Shown: positions 12,545 through 26,685, counted from the stretch's first letter. The stretch is 64,000 nucleotides of DNA from Maylandia zebra (GCF_041146795.1 NC_135182.1:36044009-36108008); one strand, 5' to 3'. The notes: generated from the sequence alone by a model not told the origin. Made by a program: numbers and translations.

Positions 12545-12740
12545 GATGTGTACATTTACTCAAACACTTTTTAATGTACTTAGTTACTTTAATGTACTTA
12601 GTTACTTTAATGTACTTGTAAGGATTTCCATGTTGTGCTGCTTTCTGTGTTTATTCCATATTTTGGATGCATCCACTACACTGTATACTCCATACGATTT
12701 ATTTTAAAGCTTTAGTTATTATTTTGCTGATTCAGTATCA
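12545..12740 (+). repeat. decayed dispersed repeat with 18-bp tandem units
   Basis: From about 12569 to 12617 the unit tttaatgtacttagttac is repeated two and a half times. The flanks (acatttactcaa, gatttccatgttgtgctgct, ctgattcagtatca) look like a worn copy of a common fish repeat rich in gtacttta phrases. The family is unnamed here. Confidence 0.4.
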
Positions 12741-15700
12741 TAGATCAAACTGTCCAGCCATTTATAAGTTATTAAAATCATCATCGTCAGCTGCAACATT
12801 AAAGAGATTTACACATCAATAAATCAATAATCACAATCCACTGATATCATATATAGAACAGAAATGCATAGTGAGGACAGTTACTTTAGCTACTATAAAT
12901 ATATTTTGGAAGTACAACTTGTTTACTGTTTAGGGACTTGATAAGGATCATGACTTTTAGGTTATGATTATGATTATGTTGAAATTATCATGCAGCACCA
13001 CGTTTCGCATGATAAAGCTGTAATAGATGACAGGGCTGCACATGAGCCTGAAAATCCTGTTTTCTGTTCTGATTGTATTTCTGTAGAAACACTCTGATGT
13101 CCTGTGGGCTCCTCTGGCGTGTTCTTGGTCCCTGTGCACCACATTTAAAAATACTGGAAAACTCCTGCCGCTGCATCTTTGATTCAGTTTGAATCCTCGG
13201 ATCTTCCGTACTCCACGGCACGCTGCAGTCAGACACCTTACAGTAAAGATAGATCACTTTGGACATTACAGCAGAAAGTGGAACAGAAGGTTGTCAGTTC
13301 TTTGATCCAAGTCCTGTGAGGCCTGGATGCGCACAGCGCTACCTGCAGAAGAGTAATATCACATCTGAATAACTGTTTGATGTTAGTTAAACCTGCCCCA
13401 TTGTTACCTAATTGCCACCTAATTTTATAGTCACACTGCACATAGTATGTAAATGTTATGCTTCTTTTAGACGTCTGAAATACCTGAGGGAGGCTGAAGT
13501 GTTGGTGCACCAAAGGCCAACCAGCAGCGGAATAATTGGGGGAAGGAAAGGCTGCTGATTATTATGGGGTTCAAAGGTTCTTCTGTGGAACCAAACTTCA
13601 GCGAATCCCAAGGCGGTCGGTTAGGTCGGCTCCTTCCAAACAAACACGATGAATGCACGGAGCAGGAATCAGAAGAATCCATTCACACGTTTGATGTTTT
13701 TGCCAACATAATAAATGAAGCCTGCAGTACAGAACAGTTCCCTACCTGTGAAATCTGCAGCAAATACAACATCATAATGAATCTCATTCGAGAAGCATAC
13801 AACAAATGTACTAAATCTATAGGGACTTCACGAAGGAAGCAGATGTGGCAGACAACGTCAAGGAAACAGTGAGTGTCGTTGTACAAAGTGTGTTGGACAC
13901 AGGAGAAGGTGACAGCTGTAGAGATGTCAGGGACTTTGACGTGGTCCAGATTATCTGCCTGTAAACGGCTCACAAATGCTGTTCTTGTGGTCAGAGGTCA
14001 CAGGACGGAGAAACCATACAGCAGTGACAGGACATGAAACCAGTCTGATCCACAGAGGCTACATCACAGGCCTCAGATAATCAGCTGCTCGCGTCTTGTT
14101 GTGAGATAGAAGGTCACCTTCATGTCTTGTAGCGTCCAGGCCTCAGCAGGTCCACGCTGCACCGACCGTCTCGTAGGTGGTCGTGACGTTTTGGCTCATC
14201 CTTCTTATACTTCTGAAAAATAGTTTTAGAAAACTCTTCATAAGACATCTCAAACTTGACATGAGAGTTTTTTAAGGACTTGTGCATCTATTTTGCCCCG
14301 TAGCTGATGTCTCATCCCTACCTGTCAGCCAAAAGCGACCTGCTGCGCTAAGGTTTCACACCCCTACAGCCACATGTGCTCGGACTGAATTCATTATTCT
14401 TTAATGGCACGCGCACACAAACTCTTAAGTTCCTGATGCAATTATTGCTCATACACCTCATGCAGATAAATGTGAGCTGCACTGTAGTATCCTGCTGTTC
14501 CTTATTATAAATAGCCTCTAATGAATCGTTACTTCAAGCCTACCGATAGGCCTTTGACATGAGTTATGTGTTATGGTGGTTATGAGAGCACACTGCCAGG
14601 AATCATCAGATGGGGTAATTATTGCCTCCTCCAGTTTAATCCGCCTTGGCCACATCCCTACATGTTGCACTGACATTGCGTGGAGGTGTTTCAGAGGCTT
14701 TTCTCGCCCTCCCTCATTCTGGATCGCACTTTGTTGGCTGCACGGTACTTTTGATAAACCAACATAAAAGGTTTTTGTAAGACACCATCAGATCAGCTTC
14801 AGTGCACCATAGCATTGATTTTTCAAGTGTCTGGAGCTCTGCTGCAGAGATGGAGTTTTCTACAAAAGATGTTCCTTCATTTAGTGTTTTGATGATATTT
14901 TGGACCGTGCACCGTCTGAGACGTCGGCCCAGTGTCACGACTTTTCAGCTGAGGCTGGATGGTGATGGTCATAGCATGTGGTTCACTTCATTTTCATACT
15001 TTCATACTCAGACCATTTTCTGAAATACTTGTGCCGTTTGGATGGGGCTAATGTGTGCTCGAACTCTCCCACTCCCACCAGAGCAGAGAGGTTTTACTGT
15101 AGCACAGAGAACGGTGATTTGCAGTGAAGCTTCCCTGTAAGGTGAAGCTCACAGCAGCACAGCAGCTCTCATAAAGAGGCCAAAGGCTGATTCATTACAT
15201 GTCTCTGGGACTTCTGAGTTTTGCATCTGCAGCATCTTTTCTCTGTCATATGTTTCTATTTAATTAACTTGTTGACTTACCACAGGGAAAGTGCATTTTG
15301 CTGTAATAACAATGCTTGTTTTATGCTGCTGCAGTTGTGTCTGTTTGCATAGGTATTAGCCTGCGGAGGAACGTTTCAGACCCCGAGTCCTCCAACAACA
15401 CGTAGCTCCACGGTGCAGTCTGACACTGGCTGCTGGGCTGAAACAGGAACAGGAGAAGCAGAAAAAACCACCAAAGACAAAAAGTAATTCCTGAAAAGCA
15501 CAGACTGCTGCAAACACTTTTGTTTTTAACACTTGGTTTCAATTCAGCTGTTTCTAGTTAGGACTTTTCTCTGGAGCTGACTCACAGACCTGCTGTCCCA
15601 CATACATCTGCCTTCATCTGGCAACAGACAGGCTCTGGAGCTGGACCGGCTCCCCGGCGTCTGCCGAGGAGGAGGGAACCGAGTGCTAGCTGGAGGAATG

Positions 15701-18174
15701 AGCGAGCTCCTCACCCTCCCTCCTGCGGGCCCATCACCAGCAGTAGGGCCACGACAGTTCAGAGTGATGTGGACTGGGCAGCGACCTGTTGGTCTGATTC
15801 CCAGTTGCTAAAAGTGGCTAATTAGTCATGTGTCTGTATATATTTTCCTTTCATAGTCTCTTCCCTTCTCCTTCTGACTTTCAAAAACAACACGGCTCTC
15901 TCCTGTGATTACTGACAGCAGTAAATTTACTTAGATGCACTCGAGTACCCGTCTTAGTGAACCCATCAAATCCTCTAATTGGCAAATGCATTTTCTAGGC
16001 TGGGCTCATCATAAAAGGCTCCTGATTGCAGAGACAGAGCCTCTTTCTGTTCAAGACAAAATTCTAAAATTATCGTCCTCTTTGCATAAAAAGCCGACCT
16101 ATCTTTAGTAAAATGACTAAACCAACAAAATAATTAGAAGCATGGTGGGAATAAAGTGTCCATCCTCTCACTGTGCAGCAGGTTATTCTACATACATCAA
16201 TCATCTATAACTAATTGTAAACAGAGACAGAGGTTTTATTACAGTATGAAATTATCAGTGTAATTAGATCCCGAGCATGTGAGCAACAGAGCCTCTCCTC
16301 CGATGTGCTCCCTCTTTGTACTACATGTAGGCACACTGATAAGGATGATGAACGGCTTCTCCCGTAGCTGCTGATGGATGATACTGTCATTGTGACAACA
16401 TCAAGCGAAAAATTTAATGAAAATCTTTGATACCTTGAGGCTTTTTGCGGTGGCACAGTGGTAAATGAGAGAAACGCGAGGTTCATGGCTCTCAGAGATT
16501 TCACTGAAGCCTGACAGCAAATGAACACTGACCATTATTCTCCCGGTGTGCACAAACATAAATCTACTGTACCTCGGCACTATATGTGTTTGACGTTCCT
16601 CTCGCCATCCATGGTTAAACAGTTTGCTTTGACTGAGGAGCCCCCGCACCAGATCTGGTCGGCTCACAGGAAGCAGTGCTTCCTTTGAAACGTAGTTTTA
16701 ATTATCTCAGTTTCTTAGTGGAGCTGCATGTTGAGGGTCTCCAACTCTCCTGGTTGTATTTACTGCATTACCTGGCAGGCAGCGTGGAATAGGCACAGAG
16801 GTTTGTTTTGTTATTCTGCAACAGGCTGCTGACGGCTGTGCAAGATTTAATCAGGCTAACCACGGTGGATATGGCATTCGCAATTACACTTTGACACTCA
16901 AATTGGAAACAGCAGATACCTGATGGCTGTGCAAGGACTTAATTAATCTGCTGTGAGGGAAGGCCTTGATACGTGCAGGCTGGTGTGGAGAACACCTGCT
17001 GTCCATCTCCCTTTTGTAATTCTTTAATTCCAATTATCAACAATAAGTACATTTTTGGATGCAATAATAATGTTCCAGCTCGATAAGTGGGGGCTGTTGG
17101 ATGAGACCAATCATTTACAGCTGGTAAGGAAATGCGCCTGACCACAGAAAAACAGCTTTGCAGTGTGCCGTCATGTCTGCTTCAGTAACTAATAATGCAT
17201 GAGTAAAGGTGAGTATAAGTGCGCCATAAAACAATGTTCAGAGAAACAATATTTTGTTTGTTCCACAGCCTGTTTGAAGCTGCACGGCAGCAGATGGTGA
17301 GAAAACCGAAGCTCAAGATAAAACACACAAGGTGTAAAGATACTCATTTAAATGCAGAGGACTGTTTGTTTGTTAAAAAATTGAAAATTGAAAAATGAAA
17401 GGCTGATATCCTGCTTTCACAATGACAGAAAGGGGTTTTTCTGATGCAGCATTAATTTGCCAAGTCCTTCAAATGTGGCACAAAAACTGGTCCGCTGGTA
17501 TTTTAGGCATTTATTTATCAGTCGGCCTGCAGTGTTTCCATCTCTGTTTCTGGATACCTGCTGAACGAGCTTCCTGCTGGGGTTTTAACCACAACACAAC
17601 ACATATCGCCTCTAGCATCAATAATTGTGGAAGAACAATACATCTCCATGTGCAACGGCACCTTTAACAACCTTCCTGATTATTTAAAAAACGTGTCCTA
17701 CAAGTTAAATCGGTGCCTCTTTGACAGCGTGGCATTTCTGATGTCATGACATTGACGCTCATCGAAGTGAAGGTCCGATGTGCTCGCTGTAATGTCACTG
17801 CAGAGCTGCTGCAGAGCTGCTTTCATCAGTTTAAGCTACAGTGAACAGTTGCATCAGATCCTGATAATGAGTTTGTGTCTCATCTGTTAGTGATTACAGG
17901 ACTGTGCTAATGTGTGTAAACTGCCAGTCTCGTCTCTGGTGAGATGCTGAAATAAGGTCAGCATATCCATAAAAACTGTGGCTGTGCCTTCTGGCTCAGA
18001 TAATTTTCCATATGCACAATAACTCAATCAAGCTGCTTTTTTTCTTAAAATTCTCAGCCAACTGAAGAAATCAGCACTTCAGCACATCGTTCGTGTCATT
18101 CTGCTCGTCTCATATTCAGAATCAGTCAGACCACTCTGGATAGCATCATATAAAATACTCTTAATGCTTCCCCC
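12741..18174. other. gene-free interval, possible regulatory desert
   Basis: No supported exon. The longest open frames (for example 13564-13872, 102 codons) have no recognisable domain and overlap frames on the other strand. Several AT-rich islands with homeodomain-like TAAT/ATTA cores (around 14440-14560, 15950-16150 and 16830-17060) could be conserved noncoding elements. This cannot be judged from one sequence. Confidence 0.4.
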
Positions 18175-18620
18175 AGGTACACCTGCTCAACCATTCGTTA
18201 ACACAAACATCGAATCGGCCAATCACATGGCAACATCTCAGTGCATTTAGGCATGTGGACATGATCAACACAACCTGCTGAAGTTCAAACATCAGAATGA
18301 GGAAGAAACATGAACGTGGGATCGTTGTTGGTACCAGGTGGGCTGCTCGGGCTATTTCCGAAGTTGATCGACCCACGAGCAGCAGTTCTCTGGGTGAACA
18401 TTGTGACCGTGTCCGTCCCTTTGCGACCACAGTGCACCATCTTCTGAGGGCTGCTTCCAACTACGTGCCACATCCTGGTCTCTTGAACCTGAGTGTTCTC
18501 AAATGGCCTTCACAGTCACCTGATCCAACAGAGCCCCTTTGGAATGTTGTGGAACAGGAGAGTCACATCAAGGACGATCAGCTGACAAACCTGAAGCAAC
18601 CATGTAGTGCAGTTTAAATG
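18175..18620 (+). mobile_element. Tc1-like transposon fossil, internally deleted
   Basis: The sequence starts with aggtacacctgctcaac, close to the terminal repeat of a Tc1-like family common in fish (aggtacacctgttcaa type). It continues with the usual leader and an N-terminal transposase piece, MRKKHERGIVVGTRWAARA (18297 onward). It then jumps to a C-terminal piece, LKWPSQSPDPTEPLWNVVEQ. The catalytic middle is missing and the DLNPIE region is altered, so this is an old inactive copy. A probable lone terminus of the same family lies at 38279-38314. Confidence 0.75.
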
Positions 18621-18639
18621 ATAACAAATAATGTGAACT

Positions 18640-21340
18640 ATCCAAAAGAATCTCTCACTTCTGATCTTGGATGGTGATTTTTGGTCCTTCAGTGGTTACT
18701 TGCCAAGAAATACTGAGTGGCTGTTTGAGGATGGCTTGTCGTTGCCTATAGTCTCTGATGTTAGCTTGCTCATCCATCCAACCATCCTCACATCTCCTTC
18801 AGGGTTTCAGGCTCAAAATGCCTAACTTTCCTTAACTGCTAAACAAACTGTTTTGGTCTCTTTAGCTAAATTAGCCTCCATAACAGCTGCACATGGGTCA
18901 GTGGACACTGATACAGGCAGCTAAAGCTAGCTGTGCTTCACCTGTTTATTAAGGACTGTAGCAGTGTTGGACCAAGTTGTTTGCTTTGCACTTACTTTCA
19001 CCAACAGAAGCTCCGGGTATTTGTCTACTGACAGAGTGCTAGCATGTTAGTAATGTTAGTAATTAGATGGTGTCTGAGTCTGTGTACATACAGTACATGG
19101 ATGGAGCTAGCTTGTTAGCATTAGCCAATAACTGAGCACTCCACCCTAATATTAAAAACAAAAAATAGCAGCAAAGAAATGCTTTCAGCTTCAAACTGTG
19201 CAGTCATAAACTAATGGATGACATCATTATACACAGTCCAGGGTTGAGTCAGTCTGGACATGCCTGCATCTTTGCTGCGCCCTGACACATCCAACTCAAA
19301 GACAGTGGAGATCATGTGACGCCTGACCAACAGACACCGAGGACTCGCCCAAGGTTCGACTTTACCGATCCAAAGGAAGAATGATTGTTACCGCCATCAT
19401 TGCTCCAACAGCGTGGAGCTGGTGATGATGCTCCACCTCAGCAACACAATGCAGGGCAAAGTGAGCTGTTCACAGCAGAGCTGCTGCGACAGTGACAGCA
19501 CGGAGCTCTATGGTCAAATTATATTTGGTGATTGATTTTGTGTTGCAGATACGGTGTCTGTGGGCGGGTTTATCACACTTACACCAGTGAAAACAAGCTC
19601 ATTCATTCATTAGCGGACCACGAGAGGTAACGTCCACCTTGTCCAATTAAAGCTGTTTTGATTCATAAAAATTAAATAAAAAGATATCTGCCATCACTAA
19701 TTATGCGATACTATAATTAATATGAATGCGCACAGCCATTAATGTTCCATGAACTAAATGTTTAATAAGGACTGACAAACATTCATTCAGTCAATCAACA
19801 ATCACCAGTGGATGAATCCTAGTAGGGAGCACAGTGGCATCACTGGTGCTCAGAGCAGGCCTGCAGAACAGCAACACTGCCATCCTGTGGGCAGAGCGTG
19901 CACAGGCGTTTCCCGCAGAGACTGCACGCAGACAGCAGGATGTGGCACAGTCGCTAAAATAGGAGTTATTCTCTGTCCGCTGCATTTATCTTACAGGGCG
20001 AGCACAATTCCACCGAGTCTGTTTCTCTTTCTGTATAATGAAGGACTGTGATGGTGCTTTATCACTCGCACATCCTCATCCCCAACATTAGCTCAGATAT
20101 AATGAGGGTTACTCAGAGGACGGGGGCCTCTCTGCAGAATGATAAAAGACCCCAGAGTGTGCCGGTGACACAGCATCGGTCATTAGCCGGGCTCACTTTG
20201 CCCTTTCATGTATTTCTAAATAAGTGCCTTCCTGTGGGTTTAACAGACCACCTAATCTGCCTACTTAGAGGCGCAGGCGAAGAGTGGGGATCCAGAGAGG
20301 TGAGTGTCAGGCAGGTAAATGTGCTTATCAGAGCTGTGACATGTTTGGCTTCTCTGGTGGAAACACTGCCACAGGCTTTTAAACCTAGTAGGTGTCACCG
20401 GAGATGGAAATTACGGAGGATTAGTGTGTTTGTGTTAAGTATGGAGGAAATGTGGAGCCATTATCATTACAGGCTGAAACTCCCCACACTATTTCTCATG
20501 TTAGCTTTCCCTTTAGTTGCGCGGACCTATATGATCAATAGCGAGCTGAGGAGTCTTATCTGTGGCGCGGTACAGACGCCGGCCCGGAGCTGCTGCACAG
20601 CCTGAGGACGTGAGGGATGTTTCGGCTCGGACAGTGAAAAAGAGCAAATCCATAATCCCGGAACATTATATAAATAACCCAGCTTGAATACTCGGGGACG
20701 TTTCAAAATGAGGCAGAATAAGATGAAGTCAGATTTAACAGCAACACAGGAATAACCCCAGCTGTGTGGAGGAGGGCGGCGTGTACCTGGAACTACAGCA
20801 GCCCCTCCTGTAACACCAGGGAAGGAGCTTCCTCCCACCCTCCACACGAAAACTATTTTCAAAGTGATGTAGTCAACCGTGTTTTCACACTGTGAAATGA
20901 GTTTCAGTGACCCGGCCGCCCCAGGGGCTTCAGCTACGAGAGCCCACGACCGGTTCATCTCCAGGGTGGCGTCACACAATTCCTGCCGTGTAAGATAAGG
21001 CTGTGAGGTTAATATAAATGGTGCTACTACATCACTGTCAGATTGGAGAAAAACAGGCCGTTGGCACTCTTCTGATGGCAGAGGAACAATCGATGCAAAG
21101 TGAGTGAGTGCTGGGTTATTTGACCAAACTAGGCCGTATGCCCCACGGGGACCACGGACTGGCAGCCACGTTTCAGTGGATAATGTCGCTGTAACTGTGG
21201 CCATAAAGTAAGTGGCTCCGCTGCCTCCACCAGAGGGCGCTGTGCAGCACACCGCCTCCCCTTACCTGCCACACCACCAACGTTTTTACATCTGTCTGCA
21301 GGAAGTCGGACATTGAATCGAGCTCCTTACAAAGACATGA
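18640..21340. other. gene-free interval
   Basis: No supported exon. The 241-codon minus frame at 20527-21252 and the 185-codon plus frame at 20048-20605 overlap on opposite strands, and neither resembles a known family. I treat both as chance. Confidence 0.45.
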
Positions 21341-21357
21341 AAAAAGGAAGAAAAGCA

Positions 21358-21363
21358 TTTATT
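21358..21363 (-). terminator. ralb: candidate ralb polyadenylation signal
   Basis: TTTATT on the plus strand gives AATAAA on the minus strand, about 1.1 kb past the ralb stop codon. This would give a 3' UTR of ordinary length for a Ral gene. It is the first canonical hexamer I found in that direction. Its use is an inference. Confidence 0.4.
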
Positions 21364-22485
21364 CAGCAGCTCTCAGCCGCCAACAAACACACAGCAGGGT
21401 CACCATGAACATCTGAATACACAACAGCTGGAGCATCAGAGCTTCACTCAGACACACAGCAAGGTAAGAAGGTTCTCCCACAAATGCACACACACACTCT
21501 TACACAACATACATACCACACACCCACAAACATAGTTTGAATTTTTGTTGGCACAGCGTGACTCAACACAGCATGAAGCCACTTCTAAGGTACTGACAAT
21601 GTAGTGCATGTTATTCAAAAGAAGATCAGGACTATGGAGACTAACAGACTGAATGCATTAGCAGGGTGGCCTCCTGGATTGTCGTGCCTCCCAGCACCGA
21701 TCCAACCTCGCTCCTGGACAAACGGTGGCGTCTGCGCTCTGAGGAGGGTCACACCGACGTGGCAGAGCTCTCTCACCATTCATTTCCCACATTCTTAAAA
21801 TACAGAACAAACGTTAAAATATCTCATCGCGTGTACGTGAAGAGAAATGAGTGGATTCTGAGTCAGCGAGGATGTAATTTACAGCTTCACTGAAAATGGT
21901 TTTAACATTGATTTATGGTGATCGTGTCAGGACACGACTGCACTGCGTGAACCTCCTGGGATGAAAAAACCTCAATTCCTCGCATGAAACTGAAGAAAAA
22001 TATTCAAGAAACCTGAAGGCAGGGGGGGGGGAAACCGGACATTAAACTTGCAGCTTCAGCAGCTACTGCAAACACAAAGTGGGCGATGGAAACCTGCTCC
22101 ACAGAGAGGCCATCAGTGTACATGCAGTCTACACTGACTGCAGGCCCAGATTAGAGGAGGCGAACAAACTAACGGCTTTGTAGAGAGAGAGGAACCAAAG
22201 GAAAGGCAGTAAACCGCTGAACGTGTCCAGCAGCACAGTTAGTGTCAATGGCAGTTTGGTCGCTGGCTTCCTGTGAGCCATCAAGCGCTGCAGTCGCCGT
22301 CCATCCTCACAGCAGAGCCAGTCAGCTTTCATTCATTCAGATTGGCAACATAGTGGTTGCGATTGTTCTAGACATGAAACTATAACAAGCTATCAATAAA
22401 AAATAATCAGATTCACTGAGATCAAAGACGCTGAGCTCTGCTCCTCTGTTCTGTGGAGCTTTGTGTTTTCAGGTCCACGAGGAGC

Positions 22486-24561
22486 TCAAAGTAAACAGCA
22501 TCTCTCCCTGAAGCTCTTCTTGTTCTTCTTGTTCTTCCCTTTCCCGTTCTTGTCTTTGTTTTCAGACATTTTCTTGCCTCGCACTTCACGCATCAGGTCA
22601 AAGAACACCTGGAAAGAAATCAATCGCATATTTATAACACATACAGGACTCGTGTGTGAAAGAGTCAAAAGCTCAGCTGTGCAGAAGCTTCAGGCACGTT
22701 CCGATTCCTCAGTACTCTATGTGACGGCTCCCAGTAAGACCAGCAGCACGCGGGCGTTGGTACAACTCATCGGGTGGAGCGGGTCACCCGTGTGCATCAG
22801 CACGCCCTCCCCTGCTCGATCTCAAAGGCTAAAATTCCCCAAAAATAATTCAAAAAAGAAGTGTGGCAGGTCCACAGAGATTAAACCAGCTCTCAGAATT
22901 TCTTTGTTTGCTGTATGGAGGGTCGTGGGCATTAAACCTCCCTGTGCCCGCCCACCTCCTTCCTGGGTCTGGGCCTCATCCCAGTGGGTCATGCTGGAAA
23001 CGGCCCCACTGGGAGGCGCACTCTAATTTCTGTTGAATCACGTTTACGTCACCTTCAGTGCCTAAAACTTGAGCACAGCTCTGTGCTGGTGCGTCTGAGT
23101 GATGATACCTTGTCAACGTTGGCTCTGGTTTTTGCTGACGTCTCCACGTACTGGACGCCCCACGCCTCGGCCTTCCCGCGGGCCTCGTCCACGGGCACCT
23201 GCCGACGCTCCTCCAGGTCCGACTTGTTCCCCACCAGCAGGAGCGGGATCTTGTCCTCTTCTGCCTTCACCCGCAAGATCTGCTCCCTGTGAGCACAAAT
23301 GATTATTTGGTCTTTCTCAGGACGTTTCCCCAAATCTAACATGATAACCAGCTGGCAGCGTCACAGAAACAAAGACTTTTACAGGTTGATTAGCAGGATC
23401 GGGGCCGGCGCTTTAATGTTTCCACACTGTCGACGGACGTGCTGCCGTCATGTACACTGCTGAAAAACACTAATCTAACTTGCATTGTAGCCGTTTGGAG
23501 GATCCCATCCTCTCCCCTCTCAGCGAGCCTCAGAGGCTGACGTGTTTGATTCAAAGTGCTGCTGACTAACGTTTGCATTAAGCTTCAGTGTTTTGTTGCT
23601 GTGCTCTAATCCTATCTGCACCTTCCTGCCACAACACGTCCACACTGACACGCCTCCCCACTGACACTGTGACGTGGGTGTGACTCTACACGATCTGGAT
23701 ATTCATGTATTATCCAGACACTGAAAGACACTCGTGGGTGCAGATTGTTGCTGATGTGCCGACTCTGGATACTCTACAGCAGATGTGTAACGAGCGACGA
23801 TGGCTGATGATCAGTGATGTCATTTTTAACCACTCGCCGGCTTTCATTAATGGCACCAAACTGAACGCACGCATCCGTACCTGAACTCAGCAGTGGCAGC
23901 GAAGGACTCGGGCTCTGTGATGGAGAAGACCAACAGGAAGCCCTCCCCGCTGCGAAAGTAGTTGTCCCTGATAGCAGCATAGTCCTCCTGCCCGGCGGTG
24001 TCCAGGATGTCGATCTGAGCCTCCTCCCCGTCCAGAACCACCTTTTTCCTGTAGCTGTCTGCTTTGGTGGGCTCGTAGTCCTCCACAAACTACACGTGAA
24101 GAGGCAGAGCAGTGGCGCCTGATCAGCAGTGACTCAGCAGGCTAACATGGAAATCAGACGCATGGACAAAAACGCCTGCAGACATGCTGCTGGGAGCCGG
24201 AGCTCTCCCCGACACAGGTGGGGACCAGTGACAGCAGCGCCTCTGTTAGGCAGGAGTGGCTGTTAGTCTCAGGCTACAGGGAGCAAGGGACTCATTTCAC
24301 ATTTATGGTAAACCACTGAAAACATCATAAAGGTTGCAAATAAAATCCAGATAGTAAAATAAATGAAGAGTGGTCACGCCTGCAGCCAAACCCCCTCATC
24401 TGCTGTCGTGACCTTGCTACAGCAGTGCCTTAGAAGTGTTAACTCACCTCATCGTACATGAACTGCAGGGTGAGGGCTGACTTTCCCACGCCGCCGCTGC
24501 CCACCATTATCAGCTTGTGCAGCACCAGAGAGCTCTGGTTTTTACCCTTATTGGCAGCCAT
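22486..24561 (-). CDS. ralb: RalB small GTPase, complete coding region, 4 coding exons
   Basis: Coding exons on the minus strand are 24448-24561, 23881-24089, 23109-23286 and 22486-22608. All introns are GT-AG and the phases add up to 624 bases, giving 207 residues (human RALB has 206). The start is [12 protein letters not shown], typical of Ral proteins. Visible motifs are the P-loop GSGGVGKS (21-28), switch I with YEPTKADSY (43-51), DTAGQE (68-73, Q72 present), NKSD (128-131) and ETSAK. A lysine-rich tail ends in the prenylation box CCLL (204-207). [10 protein letters not shown] and SENKDKNGK match RALB better than RALA. Ral GTPases act at the plasma membrane and endosomes through the exocyst subunits Sec5/Exo84 and RalBP1. 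The CAAX box should be geranylgeranylated. Teleosts have ralb duplicates, and I cannot say whether this is the a or b copy. A noncoding first exon near 31.4-31.6 kb is inferred. Confidence 0.96.
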
Positions 24562-26627
24562 CACTGGATTCTTCTTTGTGCCTCTCTTAAACACTCAAAC
24601 ACATGTGCACAGGTACACACACACACACACACTCACGACCTGTAGAGGACAAGAGCGGAAACATCAGTGCGTACAGTAAATAACCTCCGTGTGCCGAAAA
24701 CACAAGCGTACCGTGGACGAGCGCGAGGACAGATGGTAGCTGCTTCTTAGCAGCTTTCACTCTGACTCGCTGTGCCAGGACTCCAGGCTGTGCTCCAGCT
24801 AATCTTAAATCTTAACCCCCATCATCTCCATTAAAGCGCCAAATTGCCTACTCGTGAATCCTAGAACTTTATAAAGTTCGCCATCAAAAGGTCATTGCAA
24901 CTGATCAGAAGTAATGAAGCCATCATTCTTCAGTGCAAAGCAGCATTTACAAATGCATTAAACAGGCCACCGTGTGCTAAACTGGTTAAAGAGCAGGGAG
25001 ACGTGCCTGCCATCTATCTGCTCTGTAATGGCTCTGCCCTCACAAGGTGAAAGCTCACAGTCAATTGCTTTTACCCGACTTCACAACCTTCTCTGTGTCA
25101 GATACGATAGCTGCCGTGCCCTCACCTGCTCTATGCTGTGGACGTGGTGCTGTGGAGTGCATCAAATAAGGTTCACAACAAATCAGCAGTCTAACAATGT
25201 TTACCTGCAGTGCTCAGCAGGAATCAGAAGTGTTTCTTCATTATATGTTTGAGCACGGCCGACAGCTTCAGTCATAACCAGCAATGTGTGAAAGCCTGTT
25301 GATCTGATCAGTTAGGAGATGACTGAGTGTCCGAGGAATCTTTTCCTGGCATTAAGCGTTTCTTATCTACCACCTTTACACGAAGCGTCACAGGAGCTTG
25401 TATACAAGCAGGCAGAAAGTCAGACGCGAGTGGAGCTGGTGGACGGGCCGTGGTGGTAAAAACACTTCACTTCCTGTTGTCACAGTTAGTGTCACACATG
25501 AAAACCATGTGACAGTTCGTGCTGACATCATTGGTGGACTTTTTCCTGTGGTAGGGACACGCTGTGTTTATATGTAACTGCTCTCTCGTACTCTCTACTT
25601 AAATCACAAGGCTTAAACTAAAAGCTCACAGCAGTCAACAATCAGTCAAAGTCCCGTGTTCAGAAGGAAATGCGTTACTGCAGACATTATCAGCTCACTG
25701 CTGTAACTGAGAGGCGATCGTCATGAAGAGAAGCTGTTTTTGCATCCATATCATAGGATGCATCTGTGACTGTATCTGTATCCTGAGCTCTTATGACCCA
25801 TCGCTTCCTGCAGAGCAGCCTGCTAACACAATTCCAGCCCTGATAAACACTGATGACTTTCAGTCCTCATTAGTTAACCCCCATCTGTGTTTAAGGCATT
25901 GTCACTCCCCGTTTGTTATCCGCGCTGCACCCTCGACGCTCATGCCGGACAGGCGAACACTCATCAGCCACTGAGGCGCAACAGCTGGCCACTCCGTGCA
26001 CGAACCATACGAGCTGAGATGAAGTCTGCACAGTCCATCACAGGAACCCCAGCTCCCTCATTGGGACGATGCTGAGCCTCCTCTGAGCTGTCACACTAAC
26101 AGCAGCACACAGCTGATTCCTGGCGTTATTCTAAATCTGCTCCACCCAAACAGCAAACACTTCATTTCACAGAGTGGGCTCAGTGCTCACACTCAGGAAC
26201 CTCCTGCCTCTCACACATGTAATAGAAGAGCTCTGCAGAAGCTACAAACTCCTGGAGGGAAATCAAACAGCAACAACCTGTGTGTGAACGTCAGTTTCTT
26301 TACATCGTCTGACAGCAGAACTCGTCTTGCTGCGTCAGCCGTCGTACGATAGCTGCTGATGCCGGCGATGAGGCATCGTGGTCTTCCTATATCCTAGCAG
26401 GAAGTGAAATCTGATCTGTGCTCTTCCTGTCTTTGTTATCAGTCACAGGCCAGGATACCCACACAAGCCTACACATACCCAAACACCCATCAGGAAGGCA
26501 GCTGACACAGAGGAGGGGTCACCGTGTAAATTATTTACTGCGACCCACTTCTCCGTACGCCAGCGCAGACACAGACTCCATCATAAACAAAGCAGTCAGA
26601 GCCAATAAACTCAGGCAGTGTGAAACA

Positions 26628-26685
26628 TGCGCATCATCAGAATCAGAATACTTTATTCATCCCGAGGGAAATTAGGGGTTACAGC
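26628..26685 (-). repeat. L2/CR1-like LINE 3' tail, antisense
   Basis: Read on the minus strand, the piece gives tttccctcgggatgaataaa followed by gtattctgattctgatgatg. This is the usual 3' end of L2-type LINEs in fish, with a short terminal TTCTGA repeat. Only the tail is present, as expected for a heavily 5'-truncated insertion. Confidence 0.65.

Noticed and set aside
13564-13872. 102-codon plus-strand frame
   Set aside because: It has no family match, it overlaps a 96-codon frame on the other strand, and there is no splice or promoter support.
20527-21252. 241-codon minus-strand frame and the overlapping 185-codon plus frame at 20048-20605
   Set aside because: Neither contains a recognisable domain. 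They overlap on opposite strands and the composition looks like ordinary noncoding sequence.
23055-23342. ralb exon 3 region read as a separate 95-residue protein
   Set aside because: The frame is the ralb exon 23109-23286 plus intron on both sides. Phase and motifs fit only the spliced gene.
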